A stretch of DNA of 64,000 bases from Symbiodinium natans (Eukaryota > Sar > Dinophyceae > Suessiales > Symbiodiniaceae). This document shows, piece by piece, positions 34,055 through 45,960 of the stretch. The stretch is from NCBI GenBank assembly GCA_905221605.1, contig CAJNDS010000212.1, positions 2,501 to 66,500 of the forward strand, written 5' to 3'. The notes under the pieces were generated by a model. The model saw only the letters and a program-made list of their open reading frames with translations. It did not search any database and was not told the origin of the DNA. The translations under genes were made by a program, and so were the position numbers. Numbering within the stretch: position 1 is the first letter of the stretch; each line of letters starts with the position of its first letter.

Positions 34055-34415
34055 AATTGAGCCTTGCACACGACACACTGCTGGTCGCCTCCGAGATCGA
34101 GCTCGAAGTCGACGTGCCCGCGTCAACATCAGTCTCCTCCGCCAGGTCCTCCTGCAGCTTCAGCATGAGCGCAAGTTGGCACAGTTCATGCGTCTTGTGG
34201 ATCTTTGTCACTGAGCCTCAACATCATGCAACATCTGAAGTCTCCGGGGTACACCAAGGGAGTCAACATCTCTAACAATGGCGAACGGTCCCGAAACTTG
34301 TGTGAAGCGCGATGTCTCATGCAAGCCGCATGCAAGTTGCAATGCTTGAGGCCACAGGCCATCGAATGTCGCACAACACACCAAGTTGTCACAGTTTTGG
34401 GAAGCTTGAAGTAAA
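34055..34415 (+). repeat. Partial copy of the 36.5-kb duplication
   Basis: From CACGACACACTGCTGGTCGC to GGAAGCTTGAAGTAAAACTA it is nearly identical to 36,530-36,880, 38,755-39,105 and (in part) 39,735-40,005. One visible difference is AGCATGAGCGC here against AGCGTGAGCGC in the others. It lies directly before the 35-bp minisatellite. Confidence 0.88.
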
Positions 34416-34539
34416 ACTATTGAGATTACCGGGCAACAATGGCGAAAGGTCCCGATCCTTGTGTGAGATGTTTCATGAGAGCCGCATGCAAGTTGAACGC
34501 TTCCCACATACTTAATGCTTGAATCCACAACGAAACCGT

Positions 34540-35375
34540 GACAGCCCGAAACCCCTAGAAGCGGACGAGACCGTGGCAGCCCAAAACCCCTAGAAGCGGA
34601 CGAGACCGTGACAGCCCAAAACCCCTCGAAGCGCACGAGGCCGTGACAGCCCAAAACCTATAGAAGCGGACGAGACCGTGACAGCCCAAAACCCCTAAAA
34701 GCGCACGAGACCGTGACAGCCCAAAACCCCTAGAAGCGGACGAGACCGTGACAGCCCCAAACCCCTCGAAGCGCACGAGACCGTGACAGCCCAAAACCCC
34801 TAGAAGCGGACGAGACCGTGACAGCCCAAAACCCCTAGAAGCGGACGAGACCGTGACAGCCCAAAACCCCTAGAAGCGGACGAGACCGTGACAGCCCAAA
34901 ACCCCTAGAAGCGCACGAGACCGTGACAGCCCAAAACCCCTAGAAGCGCACGAGACCGTGACAGCCCAAAACCCCTAGAAGCGGACGAGACCGTGACAGC
35001 CCAAAACCCCTAGAAGCGCACGAGACCGTGACAGCCCAAAACCCCTAGAAGCGGACGAGACCGTGACAGCCCAAAACCCCTAGAAGCGGACGAGACCGTG
35101 ACAGCCCAAAACCCCTAGAAGCGGGCGAGACCGTGACAGCCCAAAACCCCTAGAAGCGGACGAGACCGTGACAGCCCCAAACCCCTAGAAGCGGACGAGG
35201 CCATGACAGATGTGACAGCCCAAAACCCCTAGAAGCGGACGAGGCCGTGACAGCCCAAAACCCCTAGAAGCGGACGAGGCCATGACAGATGTGACAGCCC
35301 AAAACCCCTAGAAGCGGACGAGGCCGTGACAGCCCAAAACCCCTAGAAGCGGACGAGGCCATGACAGCCCAAAAA
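34540..35375 (+). repeat. 35-bp minisatellite, about 23-24 units
   Basis: Unit of 35 bases made of ACAGCCCAAAACCCCTAGAA then GCGGACGAGACCGTG. Variants alternate GCGGACG/GCGCACG, CTAGAAG/CTCGAAG and GAGACC/GAGGCC. The last units are longer, with ATGACAGATGTG inserted. It ends where the first large duplication begins. Confidence 0.95.
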
Positions 35376-37250
35376 CTGGCAACGCCCGCCAGGGCGGAAG
35401 CCACTTGCTTTAGCAATGGGCCGGGCATGCAGGGCCGCCATCATGGGCGGCCTTGCGGGGCCCTTCCAGACCGGGCCGGATCGGGGCGGGGACGCGAGAG
35501 CACCTTCACTTGCAAAGCAGGAAACGCCGCCCATACCGATGATTTTGAGCCTTTTTTCGACCGAAAAAGGGTGTTTCTGGGGGCCCCGGCGGGAATCATG
35601 AGCATCAGCGGCATCGCTATTTCGGGAAGAGGGGCTCCCAATCCCGCCCAGGGGCAGCGTTTTGTGGATTTTCCTTGCGAGGGGTGCCGATGGCCGCAAG
35701 GAGCCCAATGATGCTCATGATGCTGGGGGGGGGGGAGGGCCCGGGGGGCTTATAAAGGGCGAGGAACGGAGCCAATGATGCTCGTGATGCCTCCGTCGGA
35801 GGGCTCGTGCAGCTTGTCTCCGGCGAGCCCCGCGCGCGTGTGCGGTTTGGATGGCCATGCCGGCAGGCGCAGGCGCGCGCGCGCGCGCCCCCGCTTGCAT
35901 GCCTCTGCCTCCTCGGGGCGTTGCCCGTCCCTGGGCGCAGCCTAAAATGGGATAGCCCCGGACACCCCCGCAAAAGTCCCCCAAAAGGGAGCGCATCATG
36001 AGCATCAACGGGTTGAGTGCCGGAGCCCCAAGCGCATCAGGAGCATCAGCGGCCCCAGTCCGGGATGCCGGGCGCGCATCATGAGCATCAGCGGCGCCGG
36101 CCTTGGATGAAACGGCGGCCCACGCCTGCTTTCCCTCTGTCGCCAAACCCGTGCGCTCCGACTATATGAAAAGTCTACAGCTGACCCACCCCATCGGGAT
36201 GCACGCCGGGCGGAGGCCGGGCGGAGGAGGGCGCGCGCGCGCGCGTCCCTTCCCGGTTTGCAGAACAACTCTCCTCGAGCTTCTGCCTGCGCTGCCCGCC
36301 CATGGGCGCAGCCCCTTAAAATATCATACGCTTAAGACATCATCTGAGCTTTATAGGCTTGTGTTTTGTGTGCCCCTGTGCCCCCAAGATGTTGAGCAAG
36401 CTCTTTCCAAGAACCTTAGGTGGCATTGGATGGTTTTCTGGCGGGAGGTCTCCTTTGCCGATGTTGATTCCGTCGCCGGCTCGTCTAGCTCCTGCAACAG
36501 CTCACAGAAATATCTCCAGGATGTTTGCACACACGACACACTGCTGGTCGCCTCCGAGATCGAGCTCGAAGTCGACGTGCCCGCGTCAACATCAGTCTCC
36601 TCCGCCAGGTCCTCCTGCAGCTTCAGCGTGAGCGCAAGTTGGCACAGTTCATGCGTCTTGTGGATCTTTGTCACTGAGCCTCAACATCATGCAACATCTG
36701 AAGTCTCCGGGGTACACCAAGGGAGTCAACATCTCTAACAATGGCGAACGGTCCCGAAACTTGTGTGAAGCGCGATGTCTCATGCAAGCCGCATGCAAGT
36801 TGCAATGCTTGAGGCCACAGGCCATCGAATGTCGCACAACACACCAAGTTGTCACAGTTTTGGGAAGCTTGAAGTAAAACTATTGAGATTACTGGGCTTC
36901 TGTCATCAGTTGAATAGAGTTTGCCTTAATTTGCAAACATTTCAAGTTTCCAGGGTTCCGGAACCAAGCCTTTGGTACATGTTGTGAGTTTACTCCACGC
37001 CAACTCACATCATGTCAGCGAGACGACCGATACGAAAGCATCACCACCGGCCGTTGTCATCTTCGTTCTCTTCGTCTCCACCATCACACACAGCAACAAT
37101 GTCATCCTCTGATCTGCATCGCTATATGTTACGTTCGCTAGGCCCTTGCACGTCTCATGTTGTTCACGGGGGCTTTATCGATGTGCTCTTTTCGGCTGCT
37201 AAATCATAAGGAAGCTTCACGAAACGCATTTTCAGGTGCACGTATGTATG
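35376..37250 (+). repeat. Segmental duplication, copy 1 (~1.85 kb)
   Basis: Begins GGCAACGCCCGCCAGGGCGG and runs to the TATGTATGTACG tract. Nearly identical to 37,632-39,475 except for small indels (for example about 30 bases near 35,575 absent from copy 2, and different GCGC run lengths). It contains GC-rich DNA with repeated ATCATGAGCATCAG, a Z-DNA-prone GCGCGCGC run, and two S-T-S modules on the minus strand. The 107-residue minus frame 36,351-36,674 recurs without change in the other copies. Confidence 0.93.
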
Positions 37251-37289
37251 TATGTACGCTTATATCCGCCGACCCCAGCCGCAGCGGGG

Positions 37290-37625
37290 CGGCGTCAGTG
37301 AAGACGCATAGTGTCCTCTCCACCCCTTGCCGTGTCCCCTCACCCCTTACGGTCTCCCCTCACCCTCAAGCCCGATCCAGCGCCCTGCCCCCTGCCCAAA
37401 CCGCAAGCCCTACCCCCAACCCCGTACCTGAAAATGCGGTGTTTTAGGGGACCTCACCCACAACCCCTTACCCGGAATGAGGGGCTCCAGTGCATGCCCC
37501 CTTACCTGAAAATGAAGTGCCCCCCGCCGCTTCCCTCCCCACCCCCCCGACCCCCCACCCACCCACCCACACCTACCCACCGCCTCAAAGTCTTGTGTTG
37601 CGGGGTGGGCGGCACTGGCGGCAGC
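37290..37625 (+). repeat. C-rich spacer between duplications
   Basis: C-rich sequence with repeated CCCCTCACCCCTTACGG, CCTTACCTGAAAATG and CCCACCCACCCAC, present between copies 1 and 2 but not after copy 2. No gene. Confidence 0.7.
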
Positions 37626-37631
37626 CAATAA

Positions 37632-39475
37632 ATCCGGCAACGCCCGCCAGGGCGGAAGCCCTTGCTTTAGCTATGGGCCGGGCATGCAGGGCCGCCATCA
37701 TGGGCGGCCTCCCGGGGCCCTTCCAGACCGGGCCGGATCGGGGCGGGGACGCGTCACTTGCAAAGCAGGAAACGCCGCCCATACCGATGATTTTGAGCCT
37801 TTTTTCGACCGCTGGGGGCCCCGGCGGGAATCATGAGCATCAGCGGCATCGCTATTTCGGGAAGAGGGGCTCCAAATCCCGCCTCGGCAGGGGCAGCGTT
37901 TTTGTGGATTTTCCTTGCGAGGGGTGCCGATGGCCGCAAGGAGGAGAAGCGGGAGCCCAATGATGCTCATGATGCGGGAGGGCCCGGGGGGCTTATAAAG
38001 GGCGAGGAACGGAGCCAATGATGCTCGTGATGCCTCCGTCGGAGGGCTCGCGCGCGCGTGCCGTTTGGATGGCCTTGCCGGCAGGCGCAGGCGCGCGCGC
38101 TCGCGCGGCCACGCTTGCATGCCTCTGCCTCCTCGGGGGGTTGCCCGTCCCTCGGCGCAGCCTAAAATGGGATAGCCCCGGACACCCCCGCAAAAGTCCC
38201 CCAGAAGGGAGCGCATCATGAGCATCAACGGGTTGAGTGCCGGAGCCCCAAGCGCATCAGGAGCATCAGCGGCCCCAGTCCGGGATGCCGGGCGCGCATC
38301 ATGAGCATCAGCGGCGCCGGCCTTGGATGAAACGGCGGCCCACGCCTGCTTTCCCTCTGTCGGCAAACCCGTGCGCTCCGACTATATGAAAAGTCTACAG
38401 CTGACCCACCCCATCGGGATGCACGCCGGGCGGAGGCCGGGCGGAGGAGGGCGCGCGCGCGCGCGCGCGTCCCTTCCCGGTTTGCAGAACAACTCTCCTC
38501 GAGCTTCTGCCTGCGCTGCCCGCCCATGGGCGCAGCCCCTTAAAATATCATACGCTTAAGACATCATCTGAGCTTTATAGGCTTGTGTTTTGTGTGCCCC
38601 TGTGCCCCCAAGATGTTGAGCAAGCTCTTTCCAAGAACCTTAGGTGGCATTGGATGGTTTTCTGGCGGGAGGTCTCCTTTGCCGATGTTGATTCCGTCGC
38701 CGGCTCGTCTAGCTCCTGCAACAGCTCACAGAAATATCTCCAGGATGTTTGCACACACGACACACTGCTGGTCGCCTCCGAGATCGAGCTCGAAGTCGAC
38801 GTGCCCGCGTCAACATCAGTCTCCTCCGCCAGGTCCTCCTGCAGCTTCAGCGTGAGCGCAAGTTGGCACAGTTCATGCGTCTTGTGGATCTTTGTCACTG
38901 AGCCTCAACATCATGCAACATCTGAAGTCTCCGGGGTACACCAAGGGAGTCAACATCTCTAACAATGGCGAACGGTCCCGAAACTTGTGTGAAGCGCGAT
39001 GTCTCATGCAAGCCGCATGCAAGTTGCAATGCTTGAGGCCACAGGCCATCGAATGTCGCACAACACACCAAGTTGTCACAGTTTTGGGAAGCTTGAAGTA
39101 AAACTATTGAGATTACTGGGCTTCTGTCATCAGTTGAATAGAGTTTGCCTTAATTTGCAAACATTTCAAGTTTCCAGGGTTCCGGAACCAAGCCTTTGGT
39201 ACATGTTGTGAGTTTACTCCACGCCAACTCACATCATGTCAGCGAGACGACCGATACGAAAGCATCACCACCGGCCGTTGTCATCTTCGTTCTCTTCGTC
39301 TCCACCATCACACACAGCAACAATGTCATCCTCTGATCTGCATCGCTATATGTTACGTTCGCTAGGCCCTTGCACGTCTCATGTTGTTCACGGGGGCTTT
39401 ATCGATGTGCTCTTTTCGGCTGCTAAATCATAAGGAAGCTTCACGAAGCGCTTTTTCAGGCGCACGTTTTTATGT
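37632..39475 (+). repeat. Segmental duplication, copy 2 (~1.85 kb)
   Basis: Direct repeat of 35,376-37,250, in the same order and orientation, with very few differences over the last ~1 kb. High identity implies a recent duplication or an assembly repeat. After TATGTATGTACG it passes into a (TATA)-rich microsatellite (39,480-39,527). Confidence 0.93.
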
Positions 39476-39527
39476 ATGTACGTTTATATATATATATACA
39501 CACATGTATATAATATATGTATATATC

Positions 39528-40010
39528 ATACGCTTAAGACATCATCTGAGCTTTATAGGCTTGTGTTTTGTGTGCCCCTGTGCCCCCAAGATGTTGAGCA
39601 AGCTCTTTCCAAGAACCTTAGGTGGCATTGGATGGTTTTCTGGCGGGAGGTCTCCTTTGCCGATGTTGATTCCGTCGCCGGCTCGTCTAGCTCCTGCAAC
39701 AGCTCACAGAAATATCTCCAGGATGTTTGCACACACGACACACTGCTGGTCGCCTCCGAGATCGAGCTCGAAGTCGACGTGCCCGCGTCAACATCAGTCT
39801 CCTCCGCCAGGTCCTCCTGCAGCTTCAGCGTGAGCGCAAGTTGGCACAGTTCATGCGTCTTGTGGATCTTTGTCACTGAGCCTCAACATCATGCAACATC
39901 TGAAGTCTCCGGGGTACACCAAGGGAGTCAACATCTCTAACAATGGCGAACGGTCCCGAAACTTGTGTGAAGCGCGATGTCTCATGCAAGCCGCATGCAA
40001 GTTGAACACA
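39528..40010 (+). repeat. Third, truncated copy of the duplication
   Basis: Starts at CATACGCTTAAGACATCATC and matches 36,326-36,800 and 38,550-39,025 until GCAAGCCGCATGCAAGTTG, then diverges. A further fragment of the same family follows at 40,080-40,145. Confidence 0.9.
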
Positions 40011-40079
40011 ATTTCCACATACATAATGCTTGAGGCCACATGCCACCGAATCTCACCTGCCTAGAGAGTCTCAGAAACC

Positions 40080-40145
40080 TAGGGAGGTCTCCTTTGCCGA
40101 TGTTGATTCCGTAGCCGGCTCGTCTAGCTCCTGCAACAGCTCCAG
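40080..40145 (-). repeat. Dispersed S-T-S module, type 1, last copy
   Basis: GGTCTCCTTTGCCGATGTTG matches the module in the duplications; the minus strand reads LQELDEPATESTSAKET. The sequence after it diverges at once. Confidence 0.6.
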
Positions 40146-40250
40146 CTCTCGGAAATATCCCAGATTCACCACCCACATGTACCAGTAGGACACTAGGCTT
40201 CTCTCAGGCTGCTAGCATTTCCGAGATGTGACACGTCTGATCAGCACACA

Positions 40251-41830
40251 ATGCCCAAACTCAAAGCTGGAAGCTTCACGGTAACATGGGCATTGGCCTG
40301 CCTCGGAGGTTTCTACATGCGCCTCCTGCGCTGCGATGCAACCGCGACAAATAATTCTGAAGAGCCGGACATCCAAAGCTACGCAGTGCAGGAAGGGCTC
40401 AACCGACTGAACTGGCAGCATCACCCCCATTGGCATTTCACCACTGCGTGGCCATGTGTCCGCTACATGATGCTGACTTGACACGCAATCGACAGGAGCT
40501 ACTGCACGCACCCTCACACACATCACATGTCGTGATAAAGACTACTGCAGATGCCCTGCTGCAATGTACTGCACATGTGTCAACCCCGGGCAGAACGGAA
40601 GAACTGCGGCACATGTGTTGTTTCTTGCCCAAGGCCTCTGCGGTGAGTCTTGCTTTCTCTTTCTCAAGCAGAGCCTCCTGGGGGCGAACGGTATAGGAAC
40701 ATCATGAACAGACGACCACTGGGCACAGACATTGCGACTGCCTGATTCATGATGTTTTCTCGTTCTCGCAGAAGAAGTTGCGTCTGTGCCGGAGCCAGAC
40801 GCCCGAACAACAGGATTGTGGCTACACCCAAGCAGAATCGGCACAAAAATGCTGCTGTCACCTTCAATAGTGCGCGTTGGCGCTTCTTGTCCTGCAAAGT
40901 CTCTGAAATGAATTATTTGGAAACGCGAGGTTCCAGAGCATCGTCACACAGTCATGCTCAGTCACGGGTCCCTGTCTCTTTCGGCGCTCCTTGCATGGAG
41001 CATGTGCGTTGCTTTATCTTTGAGCAAACTGCCCTTCTTCGTCCTGCCTGTCTGCAGGTGGACTAAGGCCTCTCTCCATCAAAGAGTCCTTACCTTCCGG
41101 GCGTTCTCTTTGAGCTCTCCCAATTTGGACCACAACATCCCAACATGTCCCAAGTTTGACAACTCGCTGCCTTGCTCGGAAAACCATCTGTGTGTCTGCC
41201 GCGTGCCCGGTTTGCTCAGCTCATTCCTCGACAGATCACTTTGTCAAGGTGTGTCAGGTGGTCAAACAAAGCATGTTCAAGCTGGCAGCTGTCCTCAAAG
41301 TCCCCCGGATCTCATGCTCCGCCTGCTCTGTAAGCAAAAGCTGTCCGAGCCGTGGATTCTTGATTGTGTCTTTTTCTTGCAGGCGGAATCGCGGCGCTTG
41401 GGTTGTCAAACGGAGTGATTACAAACAATGGTATAAAGACATGAACAGCTTGCAAAATGCTCTCGAGGTGATTCAGCGCTACAGAGCTCCAACTTACAGC
41501 ACGGGCTCGTGTCCGACCACTCTTGAAATGTATGCAAGAATTCAAACCGCATTTCCACATATCAGGATGTTCTACAGCCCCAGATGTCGTAAATACCTGC
41601 ATTTCCTAGTGCTTGGCAGCCCCAATTACAAAACAATACAGAATTCCCCCTATTGCAGATTACTGCATTTGGCGGTGGTTCAAGAATCCTTATATGGGAA
41701 ATTGCCAACTTTTGCAAACGGGTTTCTTTGCGTGCCTTCTTTCACGGTCGAGACGGTTGATACGGGTTTGAGGTGTAGTTCACCTTGCTGCTATGGTCGG
41801 TCTTTGGCTACTGATGCCAGAAATAACTAA
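40251..41830 (+). CDS. Candidate plus-strand gene, function unknown
   Basis: A possible first exon starts at ATG 40,251 (MPKLKAGSFTVTWALACLGG), with a hydrophobic N-terminus that could be a signal peptide or anchor. A strong plus-strand acceptor, TTGTGTCTTTTTCTTGCAG, ends at about 41,383 and is followed by an open stretch containing DYKQWYKDMNSLQNALEVIQ and TLEMYARIQTAFPHIRMFY. Exons between are not resolved and no family is recognised. The minus strand has a competing frame at 41,312-41,602. Plus strand is preferred because of the splice acceptor. Confidence 0.35.
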
Positions 41831-41869
41831 GTTTCTGCGCAGCCTGAGTACGGCATTCGGTGAAGAGTC

Positions 41870-43590
41870 GTGCACGGTGCTGCCATGTGTTGCCTGTTCA
41901 CGCGGGCTACTGCCTGGACGAAAGCCCTGAACTTGCGTGAGTGCTTTGGCAACAGCACAGCTTCCTCCAAGAAATTGCCACGCGGCAACGGTTTTGGTTT
42001 AGAGGGTTGTCAAGGTAGGCTTGACGACTGCGGAGTGGCCCGAGGCCTTCATGTGAGAATCAACAGAGTTGCACTTGGCTCATCCGGGCTACTTGGTTGG
42101 TTACATGAGTACATGAGCGGCATCGTCGCAGCCTCCTACCAATCCTTACCAGCACCTGGCCACCTCAAAGCCAGCAGCGAATGGAGGTGATTTCTTCATG
42201 CGGCTTGTCAGCGATTTTTCGCGGAAGAGTGCTCTTCCTTTCAAGCCTTCTGCGCAACGGACAATTGACCGGACAGGACTAAACAGTTTTGGTTTGCGCA
42301 TGCCATTCGCCAGGAAACCTCAGCATTACAACAGGACAACAAGACAGGTTTGGGACCGAGTCGGGAACGACCTGCACAAAGCCTGTGCAGCTGCTCTGCG
42401 AGACTAATCGTGTGGTCACGTCTTGGCTCCAAAGGCCCGTAGCAGCTCGCAGCTGTCCACAGCTGAGGATCGGACTTGGCTCGGGCGCGCCGCGAATCCT
42501 ATGCAGCCCAGTTCACGGCAATGCTCCGGAAACGAGCGTGGCCAGGTCATCAAATCTCGCCCGCATGCTTTGATGAGCAACACATAGCATTCGTGCAGTA
42601 GCAATGATGAGTTCAACAACCAAGCAAAACTGTGTCTAGGCATGTGCAGCAAGAACTGCGTTCTGAAAATGCGGTCCTCCTTCGAAGAGCCAGAACAGCA
42701 AAGCCACGCAGCCCCACACCTGGCTTTCTGCCAATGCAAGCCTGCGGCACAGTGCAAATGCCGGGCCACTCGCCTGCTTCATCTGAGGAACATGAACATG
42801 CGGACCTTCAACCACTCCCATGTCTCCATGGTGACCGAACGGGCCAAAGTGATATCGACTGAAACTTAGGACCGCGACACTCAGTTCTGCTCTGGATCTT
42901 CTCCGTCCAAAGGCCACCAGTGCATTTGACAGAACCTCAGCGTTCCAACTCTCAGGAAAAAACACAATCCCTGGCCCGGCCTATCCCGCATCCTCCCAAG
43001 ACGCTCTGGGCTTCTGGCAACAGAAATTGCCCAGGGGAGGGCCCAGCTGGTTTTGAGACAGAAGCAATGTGATGCCAATTGCACAATTTGTCCCGTCGGT
43101 GCTGCTAGAAACAAGCCCATTCTGACCATGCACGTTGCCCGGCCAGAGCTGGCTGCACATGTTATGTTGGCCAAGTCGCCTGTCATCGCTGTTAACACTG
43201 TTGCCATGCTAGATCCTGGACTATGTCCGCGCGCCCTGCATTGAAAAGACGCGTTAACCTGAACTGCAGAGTCGAACTTCCCGCCAGAAGCTTAACCTGA
43301 AACACCGTACAGTATGTTTCCCCTAGCTTCACGCTACCCGCTTGGCCTTGCACCACCAAGCCCTTAGCATCCATTGCAAGGGCTTTCTGAATGAATACAA
43401 GGAGATACATAGGCTACACACCTGAGCCATTCCGGACAATTTGACTATTTTCGCTGCAAGGCGTGCGCTGCTCCTGCGAGGAACGGACGACCCTGCTGGT
43501 AGGGTTCCATACCGCACGGCCAAAGCTGGCACGGGTGACCACCACCCACATCCCATCACCAAAGCTCCATCTGCACATCTTCCTGAGCAC
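41870..43590. other. No gene identified
   Basis: Short open frames on both strands, none with recognisable domains or a consistent splice chain. May be introns of the flanking plus-strand candidates. Confidence 0.3.
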
Positions 43591-43699
43591 TGGTGCATGC
43601 TCACACTCTGCAGACACCTGCACATGCACAGACTCTGATACGAGGGAGCGGAGTTCGGAGGATCCTGGGTCACCTGGCCGTGGGCTTGTCTTTGAAGCA

Positions 43700-44560
43700 G
43701 GCCCGGAGCATGGCGGGGAAAACTACCTTCGCACAGCTCGGAAAGAAGAACGAAGAGGAACCAAGGGGAAAGCAGATGATCTGCACCAGCCTGGGGACCC
43801 TTTGCCCAGCCCAAAAAGCAGCCACCGAGTTCAGTGAGCTCCTGACGCTTGTGGACTCGGACTCGGGGATACACTTATGGCAAATCGCAGCAACGCCCCC
43901 AAGCCGATGCAGGCACTCAAGTTGTCAAGGCTCAAGCTGCCGAAGCTCTAAGGGATGCTGAGGGCATCTGAGGGCTCTGCTCCGGTGTGGACGACAGCTT
44001 TGCCAGGACCCGTACGCTTTGCCACAATGTCAAAACGAACCTTCAAAAAACAACATGCCCCTGTGCTCTCCGTGTACTCGCTGATACCCCGGGGTCGCGA
44101 CTACCACAGGAAGTTGATGAGTCTGAGCCTGAAGCCACTGGATCCACCTCAAGGCAATCCACGTTCCAATCTTGGGGGAAGGGGGGCCAAGATGGGTTGG
44201 ATCCTGACGCCACTCCATTCAAGCACTTTCAATCATTGGAACTGAAACATTGCAATACATGTTGGGTTAGTCTAAATTTCCCGCTCCATCATGAGACTAG
44301 GGAACTCCTGAACCCTATACCTCTAGCCCCAAGCCATCATGCACTCAGGGTTTTGGGACTGCAAAGGCCGCAGCATGTACCAGAGAAGTATGACAATCAC
44401 CCAAACCCATGTAGTTGGAATACGAGCGGCATCACGCCTATAAGGTTTCAATGTGGCTGCCAAATGGGGGGAAAGCGGGAGACGTCGCCCATTCAAGCGC
44501 GAATGCCACATTCACTGGCATTGGCAGCACAGACTCGTTGTCATTGCTTTCATGCATGAC
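43700..44560 (+). CDS. Candidate plus-strand exons, function unknown
   Basis: Two overlapping open stretches: about 43,710-43,961 (contains AGKTTFAQLGKKNEEEP and ATEFSELLTLVDSDSG) and 43,985-44,559 (contains EVDESEPEATGSTSRQS). Composition is hydrophilic; no motif is recognised. The junction between the frames is unresolved. The signal ends just before the TA microsatellite, beyond which supported genes read on the minus strand. Confidence 0.3.
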
Positions 44561-44619
44561 GGCCGAAGCAGGTGGACGAAGACACGTTGTTGCAAACGCC
44601 CATTCAAATTGACCCGGCA

Positions 44620-44699
<80 letters not shown>

Positions 44700-44960
44700 T
44701 ATATATATATATATAATGTAGATATATATGGTCAAAATGACCCGGCATGCATATATGTATGTATATATATATATTTATTTATTTATTTGTTTATAGTTAT
44801 AGCTATATTTATATTTATATTATATATATTTATATAGATATAAATATAAATATTTATATTTGTATTTATATTTATTTTTATTTGTTTATATTTATTTATA
44901 TTTATATATTTATATGCATATATTTATATTTATCTTTATCTTTATATTTACATTTATTTT
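44620..44960. repeat. (TA)n microsatellite passing into TTTATATT-rich DNA
   Basis: Near-perfect (TA)n from about 44,623 to 44,715, a second copy of the flank GACCCGGCATGCATATAT at 44,739, then T/A-rich TTTATATTTATAT to 44,960. Poly-Ile/Tyr frames in this stretch are artefacts. Confidence 0.95.
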
Positions 44961-44965
44961 TGTTT

Positions 44966-44969
<4 letters not shown>

Positions 44970-45001
<32 letters not shown>
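44970..45001 (+). repeat. (CA)n microsatellite
   Basis: About 16 CA units directly after the TA-rich tract. Confidence 0.95.
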
Positions 45002-45006
<5 letters not shown>

Positions 45007-45559
45007 CGTCAGAATGGATGCTCTTCAAGGCAGGCCAGCTTTTTCGAAACGAGTACGATTTCTTCATCAGCCCTCGAACAGTGTGAATGAGAACTACAGA
45101 TAAAGGACCCACAGTATGATGCCACGTGCGTTCCATGTTTGGTGAGGCGCATCGTTTCTCACAACTCGAAGCAACTGGCGAGGATGTCAGAAGGTCAGAA
45201 AGCCGAGGCCGTCACCTGGCGATCAGAGCCTCAGCCTGACGCTCGGCATCTGCCAGAGCAGCATCATCGTTTTGGAAGCACTTGCCAAGGCAACCCAGGC
45301 GATCGTACCTCTCGATTCTGATTGAAGGTCATCACTCGGGTCTTCTGTTTTGGCACGCTTGACACTGTGAAAGTCAGGATGAATCAGCAGAAGGCTTCTC
45401 AACCAAGTCAGGCCTGTCAAAATTTCGAAAGGAGTTGTCTTCCTTGGACTTGAAGACCTCATGTGGACTCACGCACAAGTGAACCTTCGTTTGTTCTCTC
45501 ATGTTTGGTACCTTAGGCAGACACTGTATAAATAATTTGCTTTGGTTTCCAGGACTGTG

Positions 45560-45960
45560 GGTCCTGATAGTTCGCCTGCGCAGCGCGTTGGACGTGAGAA
45601 GTCTGACAACTGACAAGTACTGCCACTGGAGCGCCTCAACAACGAAGTGTCGCATTTCAACGTCAAAATCGAGCCACTCCTCACAGCACTGAGCCCGGGC
45701 CCAGCAGCATTCGCTCGCGTAAAGACACCGCAGCTCCATACACCCATATGACCCATATGCTTTCCTGAACGAAGATTTGGTCACACAGGTTTCCAGGCTG
45801 CTCACTCAGCTCGCAAAGTGCGAGCTCAAGCTCCTGAACAAGTTCACTCAAGGTTGCGAAAGGAATGAATGAGATGCAAGAAGTCACGATTCCAGCCTCT
45901 TTATTCTTCCAGGCAGTCACATCCATGGCTTCCCAGCTCCATCCTAACTTGGCGACCTTG
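45560..45960 (-). CDS. Candidate two-exon segment, function unknown
   Basis: The exon ending at 45,765 (contains ELVQELELALCELSEQPG) joins in phase, across an 85-nt intron with a GA donor (CAG before GAAAGC) and a GAG acceptor, to an exon starting at 45,679 (EWLDFDVEMRHFVVEALQWQ). The upstream limit is unclear: an in-frame ATG (AMDVTAWKNKEAG) is near 45,925. No domain is recognised. Confidence comes from the phase-consistent junction of the type seen in the CHMP3 gene. Confidence 0.38.

Noticed and set aside
34540-35375. CRISPR array
   Set aside because: The 35-bp units are contiguous with no unique spacers, and the genome is eukaryotic.
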